From assembly GCF_000407485.1 (NCBI RefSeq), contig NZ_ASWD01000001.1:310001-374000 (forward strand): a stretch of DNA of 64,000 bases, given 5' to 3'. This DNA is from Enterococcus pallens ATCC BAA-351 (GTDB lineage Bacteria; Bacillota; Bacilli; Lactobacillales; Enterococcaceae). The notes under the pieces are model-generated. The model saw nothing but the letters and a program-made list of their open reading frames with translations, made no database searches and was not told where the DNA came from. Below are positions 26,175-34,362 of the stretch, in pieces (position 1 is the stretch's first letter; each line of letters begins with the position of its first letter). The position numbers and the translations under genes were made by a program.

Positions 26175-27144
26175 AACGCAAGTATTTATTTAGAGCCATA
26201 AGATATCTATCAGCAGATTCGTTCGCACCACTCATTTGGAGCACGACATTTTTCCCTTTTATTCGATCAGCTATTTTGCGGCAAGCAATCAGTGTTGATC
26301 CGCCTGCTCCTTCAGCGACATTATGAGTATAAGTAAACGCGCAAGCAATTCCTTCCATCAGCTCTTCCTCACTTAACAAAATAAAGTCGGTCAAGTGATC
26401 CTTATAAATATCAAAGGTCAAATCAAATCCAGCCCCAGTCGCAAAACCGCCCGCAAAGGTTTTATTTTCAGCTTGTGTGATCTCGCCCTTTTTCCACGAC
26501 AAGTAAGCAGCTTTTGAGGCTTCAGCTTGGACAGCATAGATTTCGACTGATGGTTTTAGTGCTTTGAAAACAGTCACTGCAGCCGCTAGTTCACTACCAC
26601 CACCAATTGGAAGAATAATAACATCAATATCTGGAAGCTGTCTAAGGATTTCGGTAAATTCCGTTCCTACACCGTGAATTAAATGCGGTTCATTCGCCGC
26701 ATGAATAAAACGATACTGATTTTTCTTTTGCAGCTTTTGTCCATAGGCAGCAGCTTCCTCGAAATGTTCACCGGCTTCCACCAAAGTTGCGCCAGCATCC
26801 TTAATTAGCTGATTCTTCTCAGGAGAATTATGTTTTGGCACTACGATAATTGCCTCTAAGCCAAAAAACTGTGCAGATTTAGCAACCGAAATGCCATGAT
26901 TCCCCGTACTGAAGGTAATAACTCCAGGTACTCCCTCTTTTTTCAACTGATGCATTATATTGATACCGCCTCGTATTTTAAAGCTGCCACCCATGTTTTG
27001 ATTTTCATGCTTAACATAAACGGTCGCCCCAAACAGCTCACTCAAATTTTGATAATGCAGCAGCTGTGAGGGCTGCATATACTGGTAAACAATCTTTTCT
27101 GCCTGCTGAACCCCGTCAATTGATACTTGTGTATTATCGTTCAT
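26173..27144 (-). CDS. PLP-dependent threonine/serine dehydratase
   Basis: A 323-residue fold-type II PLP enzyme. The PLP-lysine is Lys56 in MGGSFKIRGG; FSTGNHGISVA is the phosphate-binding region, ILPIGGGSELAA the glycine loop, and MSGANES the C-terminal Ser motif. The length and lack of a C-terminal regulatory domain fit a catabolic (TdcB-type) enzyme that deaminates threonine or serine. The ribosome-binding site is GGAGGAAG. A decayed copy lies at 21206-21985, so this is the surviving copy of a duplication. Confidence 0.88.
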   Translation of the reverse strand: MNDNTQVSIDGVQQAEKIVYQYMQPSQLLHYQNLSELFGATVYVKHENQNMGGSFKIRGGINIMHQLKKEGVPGVITFSTGNHGISVAKSAQFFGLEAIIVVPKHNSPEKNQLIKDAGATLVEAGEHFEEAAAYGQKLQKKNQYRFIHAANEPHLIHGVGTEFTEILRQLPDIDVIILPIGGGSELAAAVTVFKALKPSVEIYAVQAEASKAAYLSWKKGEITQAENKTFAGGFATGAGFDLTFDIYKDHLTDFILLSEEELMEGIACAFTYTHNVAEGAGGSTLIACRKIADRIKGKNVVLQMSGANESADRYLMALNKYLR

Positions 27145-27271
27145 TTATTCTTCCTCCTACCACTTTTTATAAATCTGAACCTCTTTAGTTTTCTTCTAAC
27201 TCATTTACCTTAGTTTATTGAAAGTATAACATTTACTAGCAATAGATTAAGTTTTTTTTATTCGAAAATAT

Positions 27272-28141
27272 TTAAGGTGCAGGTATCTCAATCTTTGTTC
27301 TCTTCACTGGCATTTCTGATTTACCATCAATTGAGAAATATAGGGGCAGCCCTTCAGCCAATACGGGATACGGCACATCATTGGGATTTTGCCGTTGATG
27401 GTGAATGTGTAAATGTGGTTCAGAGGTTGATCCGCTGTTTCCAATACGACCTAGTTTTTGTCCAACCGTGACTTCATCACCCACATTTACCAAAACTGAA
27501 TCTTTTTTCAAGTGGTTTAGAAGAATATACGTACCAGTTTCCTTTACTTTTAAGTAAACATGGTTTCCTTCGCTAGTGATAAACTCTTCTGTTCCCGCTG
27601 GAATATCCTGCTCTGAATCTTTAGCAGCAACAACTGTCCCTTCAACGGGTGATAGAACTGTTTGGTCGTAAATTCCATAGTCTGAAAGTTCAGATGTTCC
27701 AACTTCATAAGGTTCCATTACTAAATCATAGGCCCATCTTTCAGAGGCCCACATCGCATGAGGTATATTTTCTTCCATGTTATTTCCACCCCAACCAACA
27801 ATCGTGTCTTTTTCAAAAGGAAATGCAACAGTCAACGCTGGCTTTGTCTTGTTCACATTCGCTGGATAAGGAATAGCAATCTTATTCATTGTCACTAGAA
27901 TGGGACTGATTGTCAGAATACTTAATAGTAAAGAAATACACATCGCTAGATTTCTACTTTTCTTTCTAAAAATCATTAAAAGCAAAATCACTAGAAACAA
28001 GAACAGACCAATTATTGGTTGGACTAGTTTTATAAATGCCCAGCTGTAAGCACTAATAAGATTTCTAAATAATAAAGACCCTGCTAATACTACGAGTAAA
28101 ACGATCCAAATTACATTTCTTCTTCCAATTCTTCTTATCAT
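27272..28141 (-). CDS. Membrane-anchored M23 (LytM) family peptidase-like protein
   Basis: A 289-residue protein with about three N-terminal membrane helices (residues 10-30, 38-58, 65-85) and an extracytoplasmic M23 domain. Seen are Asp139 (RWAYDL), VLSPVEGTVV, His210 (LLNHLKK) and the HxH motif His243-Leu-His245 in PHLHIH. The position of the first zinc ligand, normally HxxxD, has Arg135. Zinc binding may be altered; a subgroup with a QRYAYDF-like motif in this place is known. A role in cell-wall modification or as a regulatory factor is possible. Single gene. Confidence 0.8.
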   Translation of the reverse strand: MIRRIGRRNVIWIVLLVVLAGSLLFRNLISAYSWAFIKLVQPIIGLFLFLVILLLMIFRKKSRNLAMCISLLLSILTISPILVTMNKIAIPYPANVNKTKPALTVAFPFEKDTIVGWGGNNMEENIPHAMWASERWAYDLVMEPYEVGTSELSDYGIYDQTVLSPVEGTVVAAKDSEQDIPAGTEEFITSEGNHVYLKVKETGTYILLNHLKKDSVLVNVGDEVTVGQKLGRIGNSGSTSEPHLHIHHQRQNPNDVPYPVLAEGLPLYFSIDGKSEMPVKRTKIEIPAP

Positions 28142-28346
28142 GGTAAGGCTCCTATCATTTCCGTCAATATTTGGTCAAATACAATAATCTACAAAAAATA
28201 AAACAACTTGTATAAAGCTTATCACACTCACGAACGACAAAAACCATACTTTAGTCCGATTACTTTTTAAAAATATAATGTTGAGAGAGTCAAGGAGAAC
28301 TTGATATACTATTACCAACAAATCCCACTTTGTCGAGGTATCTTTC

Positions 28347-28733
28347 ATGAAATCAAATGAATTAGTCCCAAAAGACAAATTCGATACTAAAGCTATCGAG
28401 AGATTGTCCACTGCAACTAACAGTGAGGTATTACCTATTCTTGGTGATTTGCTTATGTGGCTGCAGGACCTGAATTGGCCGGTAGCAAAAGAGCTAATGG
28501 AACTATTGCCAAGATTTCAAGCAGATTTTACTCCTCATATTCTAGAAGTACTTCATTCTGATGATGCAATTTGGAAAAATGGTGTACTTCAATTGGTAGA
28601 AAGTTTCACCAAAGAATATGTACTTAATTTATCAACTGATATTAAGCGTATAGCGAATCATCCAAACGTGGACGAGCAATTTGAAGAAACCTATTTTTAT
28701 GCGAAAAATATTATCAAGAAATTTGATTTATAG
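28347..28733 (+). CDS. DUF5071 domain protein
   Basis: A 128-residue protein with the sequence LVPKDKFDTKAIERLS... PILGDLLMWLQDLNWPVAKEL... LPHILEVLHSDDAIWKNGVL-type pattern of the DUF5071 family (short helical repeats). Function unknown; members often lie in variable regions and some are immunity-like, but nothing here supports a specific role. The ATG follows a weak ribosome-binding site. Confidence 0.8.
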   Translation: MKSNELVPKDKFDTKAIERLSTATNSEVLPILGDLLMWLQDLNWPVAKELMELLPRFQADFTPHILEVLHSDDAIWKNGVLQLVESFTKEYVLNLSTDIKRIANHPNVDEQFEETYFYAKNIIKKFDL

Positions 28734-28739
28734 GATACG

Positions 28740-29004
28740 TACGACTTTAGAAAAAAATCTAGTAAAGCTTGCCACAATAAAGAATATTGTAATTAATTTT
28801 TTTCGCTAACACTAACCAACTTAGGGATAAACTATTACAACACACTCCATTCCTACAATTGAAACCATAAATAAAAAAGCATCCTGAAGCTGATTCTATC
28901 AACTTTAGAACACTTTAACTAATCTAAAAATTCAAATAGAACGTGTGCATTAACAACTAACTAGACTCTTTTATCTGACTAAATTCTTAATCAAGCATTT
29001 TCTC
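28740..29004. other. Intergenic stretch, nothing identified
   Basis: About 265 AT-rich bases after the DUF5071 gene without a start-signalled frame or clear hairpin. It leads into decayed coding sequence on the minus strand. Confidence 0.35.
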
Positions 29005-29334
29005 CTATTCTTCCTTAAGTAGTGAATAATATAGTCGGTCTACATATACTGTACCTTTAGCAGATTCATCTGCTAAAGACCAAATTCCACTATTGTCTGG
29101 ATTTCTTCAGTCATATATCCGTTAATCTGATATTCTTTTTCACTAGAATTTTCCAAGGCATTAACTAATACCGTTGCCGTCAATATTCCGTAATTATTAA
29201 TGATCTTTTCTAAAATACTCAGGTTTCACTCTTGGTGTCATAGATTGGTTCAGAGTGTATCTCTTGGATTGCAGGATCACTCGCCTAATTCTCTTGTTTT
29301 GAATAATTTTTGTATCAATAACCTTAATAGACAT
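29005..29334 (-). pseudogene. Decayed gene of unknown product
   Basis: Protein-like pieces follow one another on the minus strand in changing frames: MSIKVIDTKIIQNKRI, then SDPAIQEIHSEPIYDTKSET, then ILEKIINNYGILTATVLVNA with LENSSEKEYQINGYMTEEIQ, then DNSGIWSLADESAKGTVYVD ending in LYYSLLKEE and a stop at 29005. At least three frame changes are needed to join them. The family is not recognised. This is a broken gene of about 110 codons. Confidence 0.6.
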
Positions 29335-29369
29335 TTTCTAATCTTCTTTGACATTCTAAATTACAAGCC

Positions 29370-29828
29370 TTATTCACTTCTCAAAATAAGTCTGGCAACG
29401 TTCAAGCCCATTTTCTGGTAAAAGTTGATTGCCTGAGGATTATTTCCTAAAACTAGAAGCTCAAGATAATCCAAATTATTTGAGGCACCCCATTGTTTTG
29501 CTGCGGTTATCAACTGTTTACCCACGCCTTTTCTACGATAGTTTTCTAACACAAATAGATCAGTAATTTGGCCAAAGGTATGTGCAACAACTGAAGGATA
29601 GTTCGGCGTTTCGACTATTTCTAAATGAATAAATCCAATAATTTTGTTTTCAGATTCTGCCAGAAAAATTGTATGTAACGGTTGATCTAAAATCCATTTA
29701 GGATAATTTCCAGATTCTTTTACTGCTACACAATCATCTGGCTGTAATAAAGCATTGTGTTTATAGAAATGGGTGTACAACTCTGATAAAGCGGGGATAT
29801 CTTTTTTTTCTGCTGATCGTGTGTCCAT
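29370..29828 (-). CDS. GNAT-family N-acetyltransferase
   Basis: A 152-residue GNAT domain with the acetyl-CoA loop RRKGVGKQLI (about residues 100-109), IGFIHLEI strand 4 and LGNNPQAINFYQKMGL near the C-terminus. It transfers an acetyl group from acetyl-CoA to an unknown amine. It lies in the decay zone but its own frame is intact. Confidence 0.87.
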   Translation of the reverse strand: MDTRSAEKKDIPALSELYTHFYKHNALLQPDDCVAVKESGNYPKWILDQPLHTIFLAESENKIIGFIHLEIVETPNYPSVVAHTFGQITDLFVLENYRRKGVGKQLITAAKQWGASNNLDYLELLVLGNNPQAINFYQKMGLNVARLILRSE

Positions 29829-29860
29829 AAATTAACTCCCTCATTTAGTAAATTATTTAA

Positions 29861-30148
29861 TTAAGTCCTCGTTGCCGTAGGATTCAAAATTAATACTCCT
29901 TCTTTATAATAGTAGCCTCCTAACCCTACGGCATCTATATCCTTTAGCTCAGGTGTTAAAAACTTAGCTAATTCCATGGTTACGTTGGGTAAGTTTGTAT
30001 CAACTTTTTCCTTTCAGAAATAAAATTTATATTGAAAAAGAGATTTTATCCATTGTATCCGTTGAATAGTCTTCCCAAAAATGTAATGGCTCTCTGCAAA
30101 TAGAATTGAAAAAGCAAAGAAAGCTGTGAATTTTTTGATAGTTGTCAT
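29861..30148 (-). pseudogene. Remnant of a secreted protein gene
   Basis: Starting at 30148, MTTIKKFTAFFAFSILFAES looks like a signal peptide. The frame then shifts to WEDYSTDTMDKISFSI and again to LPNVTMELAKFLTPELKDID, which continues AVGLGGYYYKEGVLILNPTA and stops at 29861. The pieces are coding-like but not in one frame, so this appears to be a dead gene for a small exported protein of unknown type. Confidence 0.5.
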
Positions 30149-30154
30149 CTTTTA

Positions 30155-30996
30155 CTAATTCATTTCACTCTCAATCTTTTTAAACCATTCAAAAACATGT
30201 TTGCAGAAATAGTCGTTATAAATGTAATAGCTATTATGAACGTCATCTATTTCGATCATTTTTTTGGACATTTCAATCGATCATAATATTCATCAAAATG
30301 ATTTTGTGTAAAATACCGATCATGATTTGTTTTAAAAACCAATGTCGGAACTGTAATCTTCCTTTTTAAAGCACTATCCTTAGCAACGGCCATTTCAAGA
30401 AGAGCCAGCAAGAGCTTACTATCTGTCATCCAAAAATTTTTTCGTCCTTTTTCCATTTTTCTATATACTTCATCATCCAGATCTGCATGATAACCAGAAT
30501 ATTTTGGTGGTTTCATATTGATCTTAAAATTAGGAATAAATCTTAAAATGGGACAGATGATCCTAACCAGCTGTGTCGTATACCCCATTCCTTCAGTTTT
30601 ACCGAAAGATAAACAAGAAAACTGAGCAAATCCTTTCAAATTATTACGCTTACTTAGATAATATTGTGCGAAAATACCACCAATTCCAGTATTGCCATAA
30701 AGATAAATACGATTTGAAAAATTTTTCTGAATATGATCCACTAGGAAATCTAAATCGTTGACTATACTCTCTCTCGACAAATAATTTCCGTTTTTGCTCT
30801 TTCCAGTACCGCTAAAATCAAAAGCAAAGATATTTACTGGATAGTTTGTTAGTGGTTCATAAGTTTTTTTCATTTCATCTGTCGATGTAATTGGAGTATG
30901 AGTAACAATTATGTTCATGGCTTTTTTACTATGAATCCAGTAATTACAGTAAAATATTTTATCTGCTCTCTTTAAATAAATTTGCTTCCATCTCAT
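30155..30996 (-). pseudogene. Alpha/beta hydrolase-like gene, frameshifted near its 3' end
   Basis: The open frame gives 246 residues with an alpha/beta hydrolase layout (FAFDFSGTGKSKNGN, LYGNTGIGGIFAQYY, TLVFKTNHDRYF) and then stops at 30256 just after a run of seven A. Adding one A restores the frame, which then continues MIEIDDVHNSYYIYNDYFCK and HVFEWFKKIESEMN to a stop at 30155. The restored part holds the expected catalytic His, so the gene as written lacks it. The nucleophile elbow GNTGIGG has no Ser, so even the restored protein may be catalytically silent. Confidence 0.7.
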
Positions 30997-31423
30997 TAAT
31001 AAGCCTCCATTATAAATTTTCTTATTGCATATAGGCTAGTTGATTTGTAATAAGCTATTTTCTGATTAAACAAATTTTTGCTCTAGTAAAACCTTCCTTA
31101 AATCTACGATAGAAAGATTGGAGCTCCCCAGTTTTTTGACCTTTTAAACTTTGTCGTTTCTTTAGTTTCACAATCCATTGATAAATTTACCAGAACAAGT
31201 TGATATATCATTTTTATGGTAATGTTGCATCTAACACTCTGACTATTTTAAGTTAGATTCAAAAAGCCACGAATGCAATTACTGTAACGTTCAGTATTTT
31301 TAGATAACTTTACTTAATTCTGGCTATTCCAGTTAAAAAATCTCTTTATCACTTAATACGATAAGAAATTTTTTAAACTTAAATTCCAGCTAAATTGCTG
31401 AGAGCGTTTACCATGATTTTGAA
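30997..31423. other. Intergenic stretch with a possible coding remnant
   Basis: About 430 bases between two broken hydrolase genes. A minus-strand GTG frame at 31055-31171 (38 codons) reads MKLKKRQSLKGQKTGELQSF and continues YRRFKEGFTRAK; it looks protein-like and basic but has only a weak start signal and no recognised family. Nothing else is visible. Confidence 0.3.
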
Positions 31424-32341
31424 TCACGATTGTTCAATGAAATCTTTTATTTTTATCATTGCCTCTCGGCTTTCAGGAATGAACTGAAAGAGTGTAGATA
31501 CATGTTGCATGTTGGGCATCAAATAACTTGTTAATATTTCAGAGTGAATATTTTGTAGTTTATGAGAGAACGCTCGGTACGAAGGTGCTAGAATTTCAGC
31601 TTCCCCACCTACAATTAAAATCCTTGGAAAGCTTTCATAATCAAACTTGAAACAATCCATTGATAGATGAGGAGGGTCAGTTAAGTCATCGATCTCCTTT
31701 GCAATCAATTTCATATATCCCAAGCCCAACATTTTATCCTTCTTTTGCAAGGACATGCTAACCGGAAGTTTAAAATGACCATCTAACCATGGAGAAATCA
31801 AAATAATGCTGGATGGCATGAACGCATCCGTAATTTTCAAGTAATTAATCAAATTTAATGCAAGCATTCCTCCTGCCGAATCTCCAATAAGATAAATAGG
31901 ACTACCAGGATGATCATTAACTACCTGTTTCTAACAGTAAAGACATTCCTCGAAGATTTCGCTGAATGTTTTAATCGGAGCTAACGAATAAATAGGGAAA
32001 TAAGTGATAACAGAACCAGATAAAGAATTATTCAATGCTTTACAAAAACTAAAGTGAGCCTGAGTAATATTCATCGTAAATGCGCCACCGTGAATATAAA
32101 AAATAATCTTACTCTCTGAAAAATCACGTATCTGCGATAACTTGTACAGCTCAACTTGCTGAGTCTCATCCGAGAGTTTATTCTTTTTTACATATTTTTG
32201 TTTTAACTTAGCCTCTCGGTTCAATGAATACTGTAATCGATAAAATTTTTGATAAAAAAACGGGATACGCTCAATTACTGATATCGCTGAAAGATGTAGT
32301 GCCCATCTATAGACTGACGCCTGTAGGCTAGTAGATTTCAT
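31424..32341 (-). pseudogene. HSL-type esterase/lipase gene with an in-frame amber stop
   Basis: Two open pieces, 31931-32341 (136 codons) and 31424-31867, are in the same frame and are joined by readable codons. The only interruption is a TAG at 31931-31933. Together they give a roughly 305-residue esterase: oxyanion motif IHGGAF, elbow GDSAGG just after the stop, and a C-terminal His in NMQHVS. The hormone-sensitive-lipase layout is otherwise complete. Unless the TAG is suppressed, only the N-terminal half is made. The upstream region carries the same 29-bp motif as the TetR gene at 32507. Confidence 0.85.
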
Positions 32342-32442
32342 TTTTTCCTCTTTCTATTATTAGAATAGCAGTACCCTCCAAATGCATATGAGAAAGTAAT
32401 AAATGAGGATACACTAATCTATTACGCTCATTCGATTTTTTC

Positions 32443-32471
32443 ATATTACCAAAATGCAATTATGGTCATAT
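32443..32471. promoter_or_regulatory. Second copy of the TetR operator (esterase side)
   Basis: On the minus strand this 29-base site begins ATATGACCATAATT and ends TTGGTAATAT. It matches the site at 33099-33127 over most positions and lies upstream of the interrupted esterase gene. Confidence 0.6.
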
Positions 32472-32481
32472 TCGATGTAAT

Positions 32482-32508
32482 AAAAAAGGATCAGATAACA
32501 ACGATCCT
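32482..32508 (-). terminator. Terminator of the TetR gene
   Basis: On the minus strand AGGATC pairs with GATCCT and is followed by six T, overlapping the stop codon. Confidence 0.65.
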
Positions 32509-33082
32509 AAACTAATTGATTCACTAACCCCTCTAGCAGGATAGTCAATACTTTATCGCCATCAGTATCATTCATAAATAATTTTGTACAAGAAAAAATC
32601 CCTTGAACAACTTTTGCAATGACCACTGTCTCACTTCTAAATACGATGCCATACTTTTTAAGGTTATCTATCATTTTTGCATCATCTAAGGTATGCGCAT
32701 CCATAAATTTTTTCGGCAGCCTTCTAAGAAGATGTTGAATTGTTTCATTATCCATGTTAAGCAATAAAGGGTACTCTTTTACTTTCTCAAACATCCACTT
32801 GAAAATGTACAAAGTAAGTTTTTCAGTTTCCATCGAGCGATGTTTAGCTAATTCATCATTCATTTCTGCAAAAATTGCCTGTTGCATTGAGAAATTGATG
32901 GTCATGTACAGATGTTCTTTACTTGGATAAAAGGCATAAAATGATCCTTTAGAGATATTTGCACTTTTAGCTAAATCACTAACTGTAACTTTTTTTAAAC
33001 CAAAGGCAGTAAACAATTGCTCTCCATTTTCTAAAAGTAGATCATTTATGATCAGACGTTCTGAATCATTAAATTTTGGCAT
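32507..33082 (-). CDS. TetR-family regulator, probable repressor of the adjacent esterase gene
   Basis: A 191-residue protein with helix-turn-helix FGLKKVTVSDLAKSANISKG, then SFYAFYPSKEHLY (about residues 22-60), and a C-terminal domain of the usual length. Its start is preceded by a 29-bp inverted repeat (33099-33127) that reappears ahead of the esterase at 32443-32471. Both facts indicate autoregulation and control of the esterase, which is now interrupted. Confidence 0.87.
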   Translation of the reverse strand: MPKFNDSERLIINDLLLENGEQLFTAFGLKKVTVSDLAKSANISKGSFYAFYPSKEHLYMTINFSMQQAIFAEMNDELAKHRSMETEKLTLYIFKWMFEKVKEYPLLLNMDNETIQHLLRRLPKKFMDAHTLDDAKMIDNLKKYGIVFRSETVVIAKVVQGIFSCTKLFMNDTDGDKVLTILLEGLVNQLV

Positions 33083-33098
33083 TTCAACCCTCTTTTCT

Positions 33099-33127
33099 AT
33101 ATGACCATTTTTGAATTATAGTCATAT
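33099..33127. promoter_or_regulatory. TetR operator (autoregulatory copy)
   Basis: Inverted repeat ATATGAC, 15 bases, GTCATAT, directly before the TetR start. The inner part ATAATT and TGG is also shared with the copy at 32443-32471. Confidence 0.65.
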
Positions 33128-33305
33128 AAAAATATCACGTTAACTTATACTTGTCAATACTTTTAGAAACCATGCCTACTCGGTCTGACAAAACATTAAG
33201 CCAATATTGAATGGGCAATATAAAGTCGAGACCACATCATTCTTATATTAGGATTCTTGATAATTTCTATTAAATGCCGTCTATCAACCAGGTACTCATT
33301 TAATA

Positions 33306-33343
33306 TGAAAAAAAGTGAGCTACTATCCCTCACTCACTTTTTC
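33306..33343 (-). terminator. Terminator of the WxL locus
   Basis: On the minus strand AAGTGAG pairs with CTCACTT followed by T-rich sequence, overlapping the stop codon of the last gene of the locus. Confidence 0.7.
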
Positions 33344-34054
33344 CACCACTGGTATTGGACACTCTTCAAAAAAGGTTGATGTCAGTCGATATCCCTGCCC
33401 CCACACAGTGATCAACATGTCTTCAGATAATCCGAAATCTACAAATTTTCTTCGAATTTTCTTTACGATTAATGATAACTGAGAAAGATGGGAATTCGAT
33501 GGTACATCTTGCCACAAGTACTCACAAAATTCTTCTCTTGACACTAATTGGGTCTTTGACGCAATTAATTTTTCGAAGACCTTTTTTTCTTTTTTGGATA
33601 AGCTACTGATAAACTGTTTGTAAGAATGGAATTCCTGATCACTTTCATTAAAAGGAAACGAAATGATTTTTTGGTTTTGAAGCTTTTGTTCACTTAATTT
33701 TTCAGAAAGTACTTCTCTTAATTGATCTATTGGAACTGTTGTCTGGATCCAGTCACTAATTCCCCATTCCTCCATCGTCTGAATTTCTTCTTTAGTCTGC
33801 TTATCTACTACTTTACGCAAAATAATGCGATTCGTTTGACCTAACTTAGCCAAAATATCGGCAACCTCCCGATTACTCAAATTTTCGCTCAGAATAATCA
33901 CCTGATAAAACAAACATTTCAAAATGCTTTCCGGTTTTTCCTTCAATGTATCTAACATTATCTTCGAGCAAAAAACTTCATGATTTAATTGCTGAAGCTT
34001 TTCTTGAAATGTTTGCTCCGACAAAATATTGTGAGTTAACACTAGTACCTGCAT
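33323..34054 (-). CDS. Winged-helix (OmpR-type) regulator of the WxL locus
   Basis: A 243-residue protein with an N-terminal receiver-like domain without a recognisable phosphorylated Asp pattern (MQVLVLTHNILSEQ... IILSENLSNREV) and a C-terminal Trans_reg_C winged helix (KVFEKLIASKTQLVSREEFCEYLW ... SLIVKKIRRKFVDFG ... VWGQGYRLT). Regulators of this form accompany enterococcal WxL operons. It is the last gene of the locus and probably regulates it; the absence of a clear phospho-acceptor suggests control other than by a standard kinase. Confidence 0.8.
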   Translation of the reverse strand: MQVLVLTHNILSEQTFQEKLQQLNHEVFCSKIMLDTLKEKPESILKCLFYQVIILSENLSNREVADILAKLGQTNRIILRKVVDKQTKEEIQTMEEWGISDWIQTTVPIDQLREVLSEKLSEQKLQNQKIISFPFNESDQEFHSYKQFISSLSKKEKKVFEKLIASKTQLVSREEFCEYLWQDVPSNSHLSQLSLIVKKIRRKFVDFGLSEDMLITVWGQGYRLTSTFFEECPIPVVEKVSEG

Positions 34055-34066
34055 AATAGATTCTCC

Positions 34067-34300
34067 TTACGTCATATTCTCTAACAGCCGAATTTGTTCT
34101 TGTACATCAAAATATAGATAAATTGTTAAGACAATACAGATTGCGGCAATCAGCAACAGAGATGCATTTAATACGTAATGTACTTTAGGCTTTTTCAGCT
34201 CCTTAATTCTCTCCATATCGCCAAACAGGAAAAAAAAGAAAGCAATCAAAGCAATCGCCCCAATAACTGCCAAAATAATCATCCAGCCGTATCGTTCCAT
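34067..34300 (-). CDS. Small two-helix membrane protein of the WxL locus
   Basis: A 77-residue protein with two membrane helices (about residues 7-27 and 43-64) joined by a basic loop ERIKELKKPKVH. It lies between the large WxL gene and the regulator and starts behind AAAGGAG. The stop of this gene and the start of the regulator are about 13 bases apart. The position suggests a role in envelope sensing or anchoring with the WxL proteins, but no family is recognised. Confidence 0.75.
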   Translation of the reverse strand: MERYGWMIILAVIGAIALIAFFFFLFGDMERIKELKKPKVHYVLNASLLLIAAICIVLTIYLYFDVQEQIRLLENMT

Positions 34301-34318
34301 ATAAATTCTCCTTTACTA

Positions 34319-34347
34319 GTTGTGCAGCAAAACCTGCTGCACAACTG
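34319..34347 (-). terminator. Intercistronic hairpin after the large WxL gene
   Basis: AGTTGTGCAGCA pairs perfectly with TGCTGCACAACT across five bases. No T-run follows on the minus strand, so it may stabilise the upstream mRNA or terminate weakly rather than fully stop transcription. Confidence 0.6.
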
Positions 34348-34362
34348 AGTTTATGGTTTTAG

